This document shows, one piece after another, positions 1 through 13,500 of a stretch of DNA of 64,000 nt. Location of the stretch: contig SNVD02010473.1 of the NCBI GenBank assembly GCA_013180625.2, positions 1,364,001 through 1,428,000 on the forward strand, read 5' to 3'. The first letter of the stretch is position 1; each line of letters starts with the position of its first letter. The position numbers and the translations under genes were made by a program. The stretch comes from Boswellia sacra. Lineage: Eukaryota > Streptophyta > Magnoliopsida > Sapindales > Burseraceae. The notes below the pieces were generated by a model. The model saw only the letters and a program-made list of their open reading frames with translations. It was not told where the DNA came from and did no database searches.

Positions 1-213
1 TATGTATTTTGACTCTCACCCCACATTGACTTGCCGATACTTCAAACTCCTAGGTCTCTAAACAAGGAAAACAAAGCCAAAAAGTTTCTTACTAGAGTAA
101 TCCTCATCACTTCACTCACCTCGCAACTGTTTTTTTTTTTTTTTCATCTTCACCAAGTAACAACACCACCCATTTACTGCTTCCGACGAGTTTCCATCAG
201 CTGAAAGTATTCC

Positions 214-222
214 ATGACATGA
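214..222 (+). promoter_or_regulatory. Minimal two-codon uORF overlapping the CLE start codon
   Basis: The sequence ATGACATGA reads Met-Thr-stop, and the main CLE ATG at 219-221 overlaps its stop codon. If the transcript begins upstream, a ribosome starting at 214 would terminate directly over the main start. This is seen in the sequence; a regulatory effect is inference. Confidence 0.4.
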
Positions 223-482
223 AACAGATGGGTTTCAGCAGAGAGTTGGCTTGCTTTTCTCTTCTTCTTCTCCTGATGCTGCTACTACAGTTGGAGACTC
301 CATGTTACGCTGATGGGTATGCAAAATTTAGCAGATTCAAAGGCGGGCCTGCCTCTCAGCTCAACCCTGTCCGCTTTCACGCTGCCTCTAAAGGATCATT
401 TCCTGATAAAAAAGGTGATGAAATTTTTGGTGCTGAGAAGAGAAAAGTCTACACAGGCCCCAATCCTCTACACAACAGATAA
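219..482 (+). CDS. CLE-family secreted peptide precursor, single CLE domain
   Basis: Intronless ORF of 87 residues. Residues about 5-31 form a strongly hydrophobic, Leu-rich stretch ending near a Cys-Tyr-Ala, as expected for a signal peptide, so the product should enter the secretory pathway. The variable middle is basic and polar. The C-terminus carries the 12-residue CLE motif RKVYTGPNPLHN at residues 75-86 followed by one Arg; the preceding Lys-Arg could serve as a processing site. CLE peptides are proteolytically released ligands of leucine-rich-repeat receptor kinases. The TGPNPLHN ending recalls Arabidopsis CLE16/CLE17, but assignment to one orthologue is not possible here. The first ATG at 219 is used; an in-frame Met at codon 4 would keep most of the signal peptide. 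Length is typical of the family (about 80-120 residues). It lies alone on the + strand, about 18 kb from the CLE array. Confidence 0.9.
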   Translation: MKQMGFSRELACFSLLLLLMLLLQLETPCYADGYAKFSRFKGGPASQLNPVRFHAASKGSFPDKKGDEIFGAEKRKVYTGPNPLHNR

Positions 483-3400
483 GTTATTGTTATGAGAGAA
501 ACCAAGCTTGATTTCTCGCTTTTAAGCTGTGAAATTTTTATTTTCTTTTCCAGTGTTCCTTCTTATGAGCATTTTTGATGCTTGAGACATCGCAGGAATG
601 TCTCAAGCAGGTTACAGATGTATATGAAAGCTTAGCTTTGAGGGTTTTTTTTTTAAAATTAATTATTATCATAAATTTGTGAGGTAATACACCTAGTTAT
701 TTGTTAAAGATTACTCTATATAAGAAGAAATACTTTTCAATTTCTTTTTCTAGTTAACATTAATACTGCCATTAATGGGGTTGGTGCTGTTATCAATGTT
801 GGTCTGCTCTAGGCCTGTTATGCAGGTGTTTGCTTCATTGGTCCTCTTTTGTACGTTCTGTAAATCTTCTCGACTGCTTCATTTCATCCTCATAGATTTT
901 CCCAAATTTTATAGAGCTTAGAACCAAATTTCCATGTTCAAAAATCACACTGCGTCATTGTATGATATTCATATTTCCACTCACACAAAATAATAGTACT
1001 CATGAAAAATTGAAATTTTTAAAATTTGTGTTTGCAACAGCAAATGCCGCATATATAAATGTACGGGATTTGGCATATGCCACAATGCGTATGTAACAAT
1101 TAATTTAATTATAATATTATTTTTAAGTCTTTTTATATTAAGATAAAGTTATGCTGATATATATACATACTTGGAATCAAATGTATATATAATAATAAAT
1201 ATATCTGCGTTTTAAAGTCTTGATCATGCAGGACAAATAAATATATGTCACACGTACAATAATTTATGAGCTGCATACTGCAACCCCAGCCTTTGATCTA
1301 TACCATTCTGGATGAAATTAGACTGAGAAGATCACTCTCGTCCGTGAGTGATCGGCTGTAAATTTTTGCAGATTTTTTATTTTAATTTTTAAAAAAAATT
1401 TTGAAACAGATGTCTTTAAGTTGAGCAGATGAGGTTCAATTGTCTTTATACTACCATCTAATCATATTAATTTCTCTGCTTTGAATGATTACGAAACAGA
1501 CCCCACCTTATGTTTGGTACTGCTATATTCTTGCTTTTCCAGCCATGTATCCACTACGACGTAAGTTAACACTTACATATTATCAGTATATACACATTTG
1601 TATTTTTTTATTTTTTTTGGGTGTGTATATATATATATATATATGTTCTCAAGTTATACTAAATTTAAATAAAAAAAATAAAAATTTGCGAAAAGCACCC
1701 TTTGGAATTACTCTATATAAGCATCTGAACATTATGTTCTAATAAATGTGTTACATGGGTATTATAAGAGTAAAAATATATAATATAAATCGTTAAGATA
1801 AGACGGGTGGTATATTTCTTTTGGGTTAATTTGTTCATGAGCTCCGACATTACAGATAATATTGACTTTATTGATTTGGGAAGATCTGAAAGTTTTTTTC
1901 TGAAAAAAATAAATAAATAGAAAGTACCTAAACAAGAAGATGTTTGAGAATAAGAAGAAGAATGAGAAAGGAAAAAGAGATTAAAAAGAAGGAAAAAGTT
2001 GAGCCGAGAATCAAAGAGGTTAGAAAGGTAAGAAAAGGGGAAAAGCTTTTGACAAATACACATAATTCAAAAGGCTGTCTAAGAGTTAGATAGTGTGGGT
2101 ATGAAAAATGTGATGATACTTTCACTACGCTCTTCAACATTCTGCATGCGGACTTTCTTTTTCTCTTTTGCTTAATTGTTTTCTATTTCATTCTCTTTTC
2201 ACAAAGGGAAATGCTTTGAGTATCGATATTAAGAAACATAAGCCTCTTTGTTTTATCATAAATTTTAAGATAAATCCCACACACCATGGAGGTTTGCAAA
2301 ATCTCCAATACTTGTAAATCTCACACGCCTTTTTCAGTGCTAGTTATAACTTCAATTATAGGAAAAGGAGTAAATTGACAAAATAGTTAGTCATTTAAGT
2401 CAAAATTTGGTATTGGTGTTAAGAAACATAACCCTCTTTTTTTTATCATTAAGATGTCCCCCATGCAAAATCTCACAAATCTTTTCCAATGTTAGTTATA
2501 ACTTCTAATATAGGAAAAGGAGTGAATTGACAAAATAGTTAGTCATTTAAGTCAAAATTTATTAACTAGATAATAAAAGTTTTTTACATCATATAATGAT
2601 GCAGAGAAGATTTGTGAGATCTTCAAGAGCATTGAGGACCATATAAGATTTTGACATGCATGAGATACAAAAGAAGCTTATGGTTAGATTTTACTAGGTC
2701 CCTGCGAAATAGTTGATATATATGTATGTTTTGTATATATATGCGAGTGGGTTTTCGTCTGTCCTTTACTTTTCCCTTCGGGGTAATTTTATTCGAAGAT
2801 AATGTAAAAAATAAAAGGTTATGACAAGTTCAATGAGATAATAGATTGAATTCAACAGAATGCAGTGATGGAAATGATTCTATACCATTTAAATAATTCA
2901 TTTGCATAACCAACAAATGAAATTTGCAGTGCTTCGTATATAATTTGATCATGCAACAGAAAATATATCAAAGAAATGTGTTCAAATGATAATGAAGTGT
3001 GACACATAAAAGGATCTTTCGTTGTTAAGGTGGGCTTCCCCATTGGTGTTGTCATTAACTTATTTAAACTGCACAAGACTCCAATGTTGAAAAGGCTGAG
3101 GACAGACAACTCTTGCAGTGCATTTAAAGAGGGTTTTAAAAGCGCCAATTTCTTATAAAGTCCATTGTCATAGAGTAGTCAGCTGATAAATCAACTGCCT
3201 TTCTTTTCATGGACCACCAACCATTCTTTTCAAATGTGTTTTGGGTTTCTCAACCACTGCCTGCGTTGCCTTAGCATGAATTCAAGGGCATCAACAGTGC
3301 AACTTGCAATGATTTTATTCACAAAATTACAATACAATAAACTATCTGTCCGATGACATTACAGGCTTTTGATAGTATTTGGATGAATATGTTATCCTGA

Positions 3401-4591
3401 ATCCACATACTGTCACAGTTCGATATTGTTATGAGTTGATATAAAAGTACTATCTAATTTGCAAAGAGAAGACTTGGAAAGAGACCTTACGTCTGCATCC
3501 ATGCATGTTTTACTCAAATATTAACCCATGAGAAAGGGAACTGCTCTATACCTTTTCTTTGTAGTACCTAAGAATGCTCGGTTGGTTCCTCTGCCTCTAT
3601 AGAAAACTGACAACCCAAGACTTTTTCATAGCTTTTGCAGATATTGCCTTTCTAAAGGCAACAACAGAACACGCCTACACAGTTTACCAATATCAAATTT
3701 TGAACAATATTGTTTTCCACCCAGAATTCTCCCAAGTGATAAAAATTGGTCATACTTGCAGACAGACAGGAGTCAAGGGCTCTAGTCATGTAAATAATTT
3801 GTTACTGAGGATATCACATGATCAACAATTACAAGAGTCTGTACTCCGTATTTGGAAGATAGCAGGCATTCATACAGCAACAAAACAGTGAAGTAGTAAA
3901 ATACAAGGCTAAGGACAAAAATCACCTAAAATATAGAGCTCCAGGAGCATACTTGAGTACTGGAGCTATTTGTAAGTTATGTATGGAACAACTGTATACG
4001 AGAGAAGTAAAAAAATTAAATTCCCAAAGTTTCTTCCTAGAACCTTGTTTCTTTGCTAGATGCATAAAAATACCTTTAACTTCTTCATAGTTTGCCTCAC
4101 TGTTCTATCACTCGTTAAAATCTGTCACGTAACCCTATATCGAACGGTTCGAACTTATTTTGGAGCTAGTTGACTTGTCCTCTCGTAAATAGTAATTGGA
4201 TAAGAAATCTTGAAATCTAATCCTGTTGCACCAGAGTTTAAGATTGTTGATTTAAATTTGTAAGTTTTAAAATAATAAATAACACCAAAAAAAAAAAAAG
4301 TAACCAACTCTTTGAACTACTAGGATTTGATCATACAACCACAAAGACAAAGATCTAAACTTTTAGCTTCATAAACTTCAAAGAACGAGCCCGAGGCAAA
4401 TGCAAAAACTAAAACTTTTCATCTCAGAAAATCTATACATGAGTACCTTAGAGAGATGGTGAGATCAAAGTGGTAAATTCCACCAAGAAAATAATTAAGT
4501 CCAAGGATACTAGGGGAAATCCATGAGGAGAAAAAGAGATGACTTTTACTTTACAAAAAGGAAGAATATAAGATTATCTAGATCTAGTACC
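483..4591. other. Intergenic region between the CLE gene and HMG-CoA lyase 3' end
   Basis: AT-rich sequence with no gene I can support. The first few hundred bases should include the CLE 3' UTR; the last part (about 4100-4591) should include the HMG-CoA lyase 3' UTR on the - strand. Open frames of 70-116 codons occur but have no recognisable domain. A short hairpin (GATCACTC with GAGTGATC) lies near 1331-1355, and an imperfect tandem duplication at 2229-2568. Confidence 0.5.
2229..2568. repeat. Imperfect tandem duplication, two units of about 190 and 150 bp
   Basis: Both units begin with TTAAGAAACATAA and end with a shared stretch around TAGGAAAAGGAGT...GACAAAATAGTTAGTCATTTAAGTC. The second unit has internal deletions relative to the first. 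Noncoding. Confidence 0.75.
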
Positions 4592-7500
4592 TTAAAGCTT
4601 GGAGGCATGAGCTATGGTGCTTTTACTAAAAGCAACTGCTGTCTTTGAACCAGATGGGCGTCCCAGATGCTTGCAGATAAAATCCCCAGCTAACATGAGC
4701 TTTCCAAGATCTACATTAGTCTTGACTCCAAGCCCATTGAGCATGTAAACAACATCTTCTGTGGCAACATTCCCGGAAGCACCCTTAGCATATGGACAAC
4801 CCCCAAGACCAGAGACTGATGAATCCACTGTGCTGATCCCCATCTGTCAGTAAAACAAAAACATTTCTTTGTAGAAGTTTTAAGTGCCTCAAACAATTCA
4901 GATGTTTATTTGAATTTCAGGTAGTAGATATTTGAGTCTAGATTCTGGCAGTCATTCGAGCTAAAGTTATGTGTTTGTGTGTGTATGTAAGATCACAGTT
5001 AAAAATCTAATGAAAACTGAGCAAATTGGCAGCATCAAGTAGTCTAAAGCTTTGGCAATCCAGACAAGGTGAAATAAGTCCTAAGTGAGAGAAAACCGGA
5101 TGTCTTGGAGCATGAAGTGTCATCTACAACATTTCTAAGCCTCAGCAATAAATAATCTCCTGACTATCAAAAAATTTTAAAACCATATGAGAGTAAATAT
5201 TGGAATTATATCTTGACTAGAAATTCCATGCGCAGAAAAGACCTTAAACTTTTCAGGAGCATGAAGATTCCCAACAAAAATGGTTTGTTTTATCATGTAT
5301 AAGTAGGTTTCTTACTTGGAGAGATGCAAGAATATTTGAAAGAGCTTGCCCATAAGTGTCATGAAAATGGACAGCCAGTTTATCAACAGGGACAGCATCA
5401 AGAACTGCTTCAAGCATTGGAATAACAGTACCTGGAACGAGGGAAAGACAAAATTAAAAACCTACATACCTTAGACCAGAAAATTAATACATTAATATAT
5501 ACAAGGCAACACAAATTTTATTCCGAGAAATAATGCCCAAGTAGTTCACAAGCCACAAGTCAGAAAATAACTAGACACAGAATATGTTTCCTACCACCAA
5601 TTTTAAAATACATTAATTTCAAGAAGCTGGGAGATAAAGTTAGAAATCAACTTTTATTGCTGCAACAATTCTAAGATGGAATATCAAGGTGTCACAATAA
5701 AGTGTGTATCACCTTGATATCGAAAAGATCTTGGTTCGGAACATTTAACTAAAACCTCCTTTACTCCTCCCAAAACCCAGGATGGTGCCTCAAACTGTTA
5801 AAAAAGCAACAGCACAAAGGCATTTGCCCTACCTTATTCCTAGCTTACTTGTGAAAATTTTTCTAGTTACAACATTTAATTAGAATACATAAGAGCAAAA
5901 GGTGGTTCACCACCGAGCCATTTCCCCATTCACATGATCACACAGCCATTCCAATATAAATTAGCAAACTGCAATTTATACGGTCCAATAAATTATTCTG
6001 GCATTATTTTTATATAATGATTGTAGCATAATCCAACATTTTCCTCCAAAAATGAACACACACAGACCATGTTACAATGGAAGGACCAGGCCCAACTGCA
6101 CGCTGGCATAAAAAAATAAAAAAATAAAAACAATTGCAACATCTAATTATAGAAAATGTGTGAGCATTATGCCAATCTCTTTTCTTGATCTCCTTTGAGA
6201 CAGCTTGACAAAGGTGGAAGTAGCATCTAACCACATGTGAATTACATAATGAAAAGGCAATTAGATCAAGCTTAATAATAACAGTCACCTTCTAGATTAC
6301 TTCCTAACCTTTCCTCTCCAACCATCACACTTACCCACCATATTGATAGGCCCCCAATCAAGTTTACTTATTCTAGGCGTAACAAGTCAAATAAGCAGAA
6401 GGGTAGAGGAGGGAATTGAGTGAGTTAGCAGTGAATAAGCAAAGGGTAGAGGAGGGAATTGAGTGAGTCAGCAGTGATGGGGCCACGGTATGGGACTGTT
6501 GAGAGTTGGTTATTGCTTAGGGAAAAGTGAAGTTAGTTAGAGAAAATATAGGGGAGAGAAGGGAGAGAAAAATCAGTTAGGAATTGTGTAGCAAATATCT
6601 TGGGAGAGCTGGCAGACCTCTCGAAGAGTCTGCCACCTTCTCTTGTATCCGGAATTCAATCTAATGAATTGAAGAATTTCCAGAAAACTTCTATCTCAAT
6701 CTAGCTTCATACTCTGATTCAGTGATTTAAGTTGTGTGTGAGTAGTGTGCGGTTTGAGAAGGAGCAGAGGTTATACCAGTTTTTGGTATCAGAGCAGGGA
6801 GATCCTACAATGGCCAAGAAAGGTGAAGCAAGGATAGAGGTAATGGAAGAAAAACTCACCCAGTTCCAGGATGACATGGGGGCCGTCAAGGAGGGAGTGT
6901 CGAAGGTCCAATTACTGGAACAGAACATGGCGGCTGTTCTGGAAAGACTGGACGAAATGGCGAGGGAGCTCAGGAACAGACCAGAAAAGAACTCAGATTC
7001 GCCCAACAGAAATTCGAAGACCAACTTGGGAGGATCGAGCGCGAGTTCGTCGGAGCCACCGCCGACGACTGGGGGCTTCAACACGGGCGAAGCCTACAGA
7101 GGAGATGGCCGATTGCAGCGGCGACTGGAGATGCCGCTGTTTGACGGTAACGATCCCGATGGTTGGATCTTTAAGGCGGAAAGGTACTTCTCCCTTAACC
7201 GCATGACTGACGCGGAGCGAATAGAGGCATCGGCAGTGAGCTTCGACGGCGAAGCCCTAGCCTGGTTCCAGTAGGAGGATCGACGCAGGCCGATGCGTCG
7301 TTGGGAGGAGTTGAAGACGATGATGCTGGATCGGTTCCGGTCGACGCAGGATGGTACGAATTTTGAGAAGTTTCTGGCACTGAGGCAGGTCGGCACCGTG
7401 AGGGAATACCGGAGACAGTTCGAGACCCATGCGTCGTCGCTTCATGGTGTCTCAGAGGAGGTGCTGGAGGGAGCCTTTATTAACGGCCTTAAACAAGAAG

Positions 7501-10500
7501 TGCGGGCTGAGGTGCGATTGCTACAGCCCAATGGGTTGGCCCGCCTGATGGAGATGGCCCAGAGAGTGGAGGATCGCAATATTGCTCTCAAACAGCCAAA
7601 GAGTGGAGTGATTAATACATCCGGAAGAGGAACATATGTGAATTCCAGTTCCTCATTAAAGTCTCAAGGTTCAGTGTTACCTCCAGCAGCTGTTTCTGTA
7701 TCCAGACAACCCAACCAGGCCTCATTTCCTCCATTTAAACGATTGACTGATGCGGAGTTACAAATGAAAAGAGAGAAAGGGCTATGTTACAGATGTGATG
7801 AGAAATTTTCTCCTGGACATAGATGTAGGTTCAGGGAGCTTCATGTAATGGTGGTCCAGGAAGAGGAGGAGGCATGTATAGAGGAGGAAATTCACACAAA
7901 GGCAGGAACTGAAGACAACATAGTTACACAGGAGGTTGCAGAACTATCTATGAATTCTGTGGTTGAACTCACATCACCAAAGACAATGAAGTTGACAGGA
8001 ATCATTGGGGGTGAGGAGGTGATTGTGATGATCGATCCAGGAGCCACTCACAACTTTATTTCCAGATCCTTAGTGAGGAGATTGGAACTGCCAGTAGATA
8101 GTACAGAGGGGTATGGGGTGCTTTTGGGTACAGGAGACCCTATTAAAGGAGAAGGTATATGCAGAGGAGTTCTACTGTCTTTCCAGGAAGTTGAGTTAAG
8201 GGAGGATTTTCTACCCCTAGATCTTGGAGGTTCTGATGTAGTGCTGGGAATGTTGTGGCTGGAAACCTTGGGGATAATCAAGTTTGACTGCAAAGCTTTA
8301 ACCATGGAATTTGCAATTGATGACTATAAGGTGGTTCTTAAGGGAGATCCTGGATTATGTAAGACGCAGGTGAAACTTAAAAGTTTTATCAAGGCAATGA
8401 GAGGTGGGGGGCAAGGAATATTGTTAGAATTGAGTGCCCTCTCACTCTCTCCAGAATGCTCTCCCAGCATGGTTTCCAAAGAAGTTGAAGGCCTCCTTTC
8501 AGAATTTCAGGCTGTGTTTAATATGCCTACTGGATTACCTCCTAGCAGGGGTAAAGAACATGCAATTGTACTAAAAGAAGGAAGCCAACCAGTGAGTGTC
8601 CGGCCATATCGCTATCCTCAAATCCAAAAGGATGAAATTGAGAAGTTGGTACAGGAAATGCTTGCTGCAGGAGTAATTAGAGCAAGCAGCAGCCCTTTTT
8701 CTAGCCCTGTTCTTTTAGTCAAGAAAAAGGATGGAAGTTGGCGGTTTTGTGTGGATTACAGGGCACTCAATCAGGCCACGGTTCCAGATAAATATCCCAT
8801 TCCAGTTATAGATGAACTCCTAGATGAACTGCATGGGGCTTGTGTCTTCTCCAAACTGGATCTCAAATCTGGATACCACCAAATAAGGGTTAAACCAGAA
8901 GATGTTCCCAAAACAGCCTTCCGCACTCACAATGGACACTACGAGTTTTTGGTAATGCCCTTCGGCCTAACTAATGCTCCATCTACCTTTCAAGCTTTGA
9001 TGAATGACATTTTCAGGAAGCATTTGAGAAAGTTCGTTCTAGTATTCTTTGATGATATATTAATCTATAGCAGAAACTTAGAAGACCATCTGCAACACTT
9101 AGCTGTGGTGTTAAGAATTCTTCAGGAGCAACAATTGTATGCCAATTTTAAGAAATGTCTATTTGCCCAAACCAGATTGGAGTATTTAGGCCATGTAATT
9201 TCAGCAAATGGGGTGGCTGTTGATAACTCTAAAGTGGAAGTCATGCAGCAGTGGCCTACACCAAGAAATTTGAGGGAATTGAGAGGATTTCTTGGGTTAA
9301 CTGGATATTACAGGAAATTCGTGAAGGGTTATGGCAGTATAGCTTTCCCTTTAACGGAACAGCTTAAGAAAGACAGTTTTGGGTGGAATGAGAAGGCTGA
9401 AGAAGCCTTTAATAAGCTTAAAGAAGCTATGACTCAAGTTCCTGTTTTGGCATTACCAGATTTTGCACAACCTTTTTATATTGACACTGATGCTTCCGGA
9501 GTAGGGGTTGGTGCAGTGTTGATGCAGGGGCAAAGGCCAATAGCCTATTACAGCCACATGTTACCCCAAAGTCAGCGACTGAAATCTGTCTATGAGCGAG
9601 AGCTGCTGGCTATAGTGTTGGCTGTGCAGAAATGGAGGCCTTATTTGCTGGGCAGGAGGTTTGTAATCAGAACTGATCAAAGGAGCTTAAAGTATCTTCT
9701 TGAACAAAGATTGGTGAGTGCAGAGAACCAGAAATGGGTGTCTAAGTTGCTAGGATTCGATTTTGAAATACAGTACAAATCAGGGCTGGAAAACAAAGCT
9801 GCAGATGCATTATCAAGACACCTAGAATTCACTGCCCTGTCACTTTCTCCCATTTTTAATTTTGAAGAGACACAGAAGGAGTTGATGGCAGATTCAGAAT
9901 TCAGAAAGCTAATGGAATCAGTGTCAGAGGGTACTTCAACCAGTGAGGGATATGCTATGGTCCTGGGTAAATTGTTGTATAAGGGAAGGGTGGTCTTGAG
10001 CAGACAGTCTCAGTTGATACCCAAATTGTTGAAAGAATTTCATGACAGCCCTATGGGGGGTCACTCGGGTTTGATGAAAACCATTCAACGGATTTCGAAA
10101 GAATTTTTCTGGCCTGGTATGAAAAAAGATATCAAGTCTTATGTAGAAAAATGTGGTGTTTGTCAACAAAATAAGTACTTGGCTTTATCACCGGCGGGTC
10201 TACTCCAGCCTATACCTGTACCCAACCAAGTTTGGGAGGATCTTTCCATGGATTTTATTGAAGGGCTGCCTAAATCGGAAGGGTATGATGCTATCCTAGT
10301 TGTGGTGGACAGATTAAGCAAATATGGGCACTTTATTGCCTTAAAACACCCCTTCAATGCTCAATCAGTGGCTGCCATTTTTGTTAAAGAAGTAGTGAAG
10401 CTCCATGGCATTCCAAGGTCAATCATCACGGACAGAGACAGAATTTTCCTCAGTCTATTCTGGACAGAACTGTTCAAGATGCAGGGCACGGTATTGAAAC

Positions 10501-13500
10501 GCAGCACAGCCTATCATCCGCAAACTGACGGACAATCGGAAGTAGTTAACCGCTGCCTAGAGACCTATTTAAGGTGTTTTGTGGCTGGAAAACCAAAACA
10601 GTGGGTGACATGGCTTCCTTGGGCTGAATATTGGTATAACACTACCTACCACACTTCAGCCAAGTCCTCTCCATTCATGCTACTTTACGGAAGAGAACCA
10701 CCCCCTTTGGTCCGATACGGATGTAATTCCACAGCTGTTTCCACAGTGGAAAAATTGTTGGAAGAAAGGGATGCAATACTAGATGAATTAAAACAGAATT
10801 TGAAGGAGGCCCAGAACAAGATGAAGGGAATAGCAGATAGGAAACGCAGGGATGTTCAATACCAAATAGGAGACTTGGTTTATCTTAAATTACAGCCCTA
10901 CAAGCAGCAATCCTTGGCTAAGCGCAGATATGAGAAACTTAGTCCACGCTATTATGGACCTTTCCCTGTGGAAGCTAGAGTGGGGAAGGTGGCTTACCAT
11001 TTAACATTACCAGATGCTTCTCAAGTGCATCCAGTTTTTCATGTTTCTCAATTGAAACGAATGATAGGGACTGCACCAGTTTCACCAGCCATCCCTCCTC
11101 AATTAAGTGCTGATTTGGAGTTGAGGGTTGAACCTGAAAGGGTATTGGGGGTACGCACAAAACAGGGAGAAACAGGAAGTGTATCCGAAGTCTTGATTAA
11201 ATGGCAGGGGCTACTAGACTTTGAAGCTACCTGGGAACAAGCTGATATAATCAAGGAGCAGTTTCCTACTTTTCAGCTTGAGGACAAGCTGAATGTTTGG
11301 GCGGCAGGTACTGATAGGCCCCCAATCAAGTTTACTTATTCTAGGCGTAACAAGTCAAATAAGCAGAAGGGTAGAGGAGGGAATTGAGTGAGTTAGCAGT
11401 GAATAAGCAAAGGGTAGAGGAGGGAATTGAGTGAGTCAGCAGTGATGGGGCCACGGGTATGGGACTGTTGAGAGTTGGTTATTGCTTAGGGAAAAGTGAA
11501 GTTAGTTAGAGAAAATATAGGGGAGAGAAGGGAGAGAAAAATCAGTTAGGAATTGTGTAGCAAATATCTTGGGAGAGCTGGCAGACCTCTCGAAGAGTCT
11601 GCCACCTTCTCTTGTATCCGGAATTCAATCTAATGAATTGAAGAATTTCCAGAAAACTTCTATCTCAATCTAGCTTCATACTCTGATTCAGTGATTTAAG
11701 TTGTGTGTGAGTAGTGTGCGGTTTGAGAAGGAGCAGAGGTTATACCACATATCTGTCCACGCTACATTTTATAATACTTCCTCATCAGATAAAAACCCTA
11801 TACATTTTGGAAGTTCCACCATTGAGTCTTTTTAGATTCATCGTCCAACACCTGATGCTAATTTTCAACTCTGCTGCGTTATTTACATTCTTGCATTAAT
11901 CCTACATAGGAAACCAACTTTTATCCCATTTTTCGAAAAATAGAAAAGGCTAGCGTGATTATTTCATTCTCAGTAATCAGCACATTTCCAACACCTGAAT
12001 TCTAACTTCACCTCTCTTCTGTTATTTGTATCATTGAGTTTATATACATAAGAAATCAATCAATGTAATCACATGTTTCACAGCACAAAAAGAAAAAAAG
12101 AAGGGGGGGGGGGGGGGGGGCGGGAAGGAGAGAGAGAGAGAGAGAAAAAAAAGAATGCTGGCTCCAAATTAAGTAGATAACAAGACAAACTAAACAGTGT
12201 CACGATCCTTAGATGTCAGAAAGGAAGACTTGTGAACTGTGCTAGAAGCATCAAAAGTGAAACCTGTATGCAAATCGATTTAGCAATGCTTTGTATTGGT
12301 TTTTAAAAAGTAGAAACTTTAGAATTAAAGCCTCAAATTGTTTTAAAAATGCTACAAATAATATGATGAATCAGAAAACAGATTCACCAGCAATAGGAAG
12401 CATCATATTATCACAACAATTTCACGGTGCAGATACATAATAGTTCACTTTCAATGCAAGAATTTAATCATCTGATATAACTATGGCAGAAGGAAGCTTC
12501 TAACATTACCAGGAGTACCAACACCAATTGTATCACCAAGGGAAATTTCTGAGCAACCCATGTCATAGAGTTGTTGAGCCACATATGAGACCTTTGATGG
12601 AGGCACCGGTCCTTCCACTGGGCAGCCAACAACACATGATATGTATCTACCAAGATGATAATTAATAACAAATTAAAAAAATATATATAGTAGTTTTATT
12701 AATATCATTAGAATATGTAATGTTCATCTTTGTGTGAGTGTGCATGTTTGTGTGTGTCTATATTCTACCTATAAATAGGCGACATAAGATTATGGGGTGT
12801 CTAAAATTTTAAATATTTTTATGATGTCAAACTTAAGAATTTAACATCATGGATTACATAAAAGTAAGAGTTGTTCAATTAATTATATATTTGAAAAACA
12901 TAATGAGGGCAGTGGTAGAGTTTATACAAACCAATTCCAGCAATAAACCAGCTAACATGTGAACATTTCACTATATGATGTGTATGGAAACGGAATAAGA
13001 AATCTAAACATTTCTCACACTAATTACAACTATTTGGAGCATCACTAAGATGAATAAGACTGTTGATTAAAGTACCTTATCTAAACGAAGTGCCTCATTA
13101 ATTCTACCACTAGAAGAGTATTTCATAATAAACACTCTTCAGCTTAACATAAACAGCTCCAGAAAAAGTCACTTTCCAACTCCAAAAGGCCTCTTCATGG
13201 ACCGCTTACTTGGTCAAATGTTTCAAGTCCTAATCTACACAAGTGTAATCAGTTAGTCAATTTACTTCTCACTCAACTGCTGAAGAGATGAGATAAACTT
13301 TGGTTGCATCCTAGGTTTTGAATTTTACAGAAAACTATAGAAATAACAGCTGTTCTTGTCAAACAAAGACCAGACAGCTCCCTAATTCTCTGAGAAGTTT
13401 TACCAGCAATAGCCCAACCATACCAAAGTCCAAACCTCTAAGTGAGAAACCTCGTATTCCCATCTTCAATAGCTGTAGCCAGGCAACATCTTAAAGATGA

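Larger units (their letters stand above)
6344..11747 (+). mobile_element. Full-length Ty3/gypsy chromovirus LTR retrotransposon, very recent insertion
   Basis: A 5404-bp element bounded by TG...CA long terminal repeats (6344-6778 and 11312-11747) and a perfect 5-bp target-site duplication CATAT (6339-6343 and 11748-11752). Internal parts are a primer-binding site matching initiator tRNA-Met, and a gag-pol frame in the order Gag, zinc knuckle, aspartic protease, reverse transcriptase, RNase H, integrase, chromodomain. This order and the C-terminal chromodomain define a chromovirus. The compact size and short LTRs fit the Reina lineage best, which is inference. The two LTRs differ by one inserted G only, so insertion was recent. 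It lies antisense in intron 6 of the HMG-CoA lyase gene. A clear polypurine tract before the 3' LTR is not obvious. The frame carries one internal stop and an altered protease motif. Confidence 0.96.

Noticed and set aside
1713..2140. Two overlapping - strand frames rich in Phe, Leu and Ser
   Set aside because: Composition reflects a purine-rich + strand tract; hydrophobic frames of this kind arise by chance.
2852..3148. 98-codon open frame on the - strand that looks somewhat protein-like
   Set aside because: No family recognised, no splice partners or start context found nearby; a homology search could overturn this.
3574..3891. 105-codon open frame on the + strand
   Set aside because: No recognisable domain and no coding bias; it lies in the 3' flank of HMGCL and is isolated.
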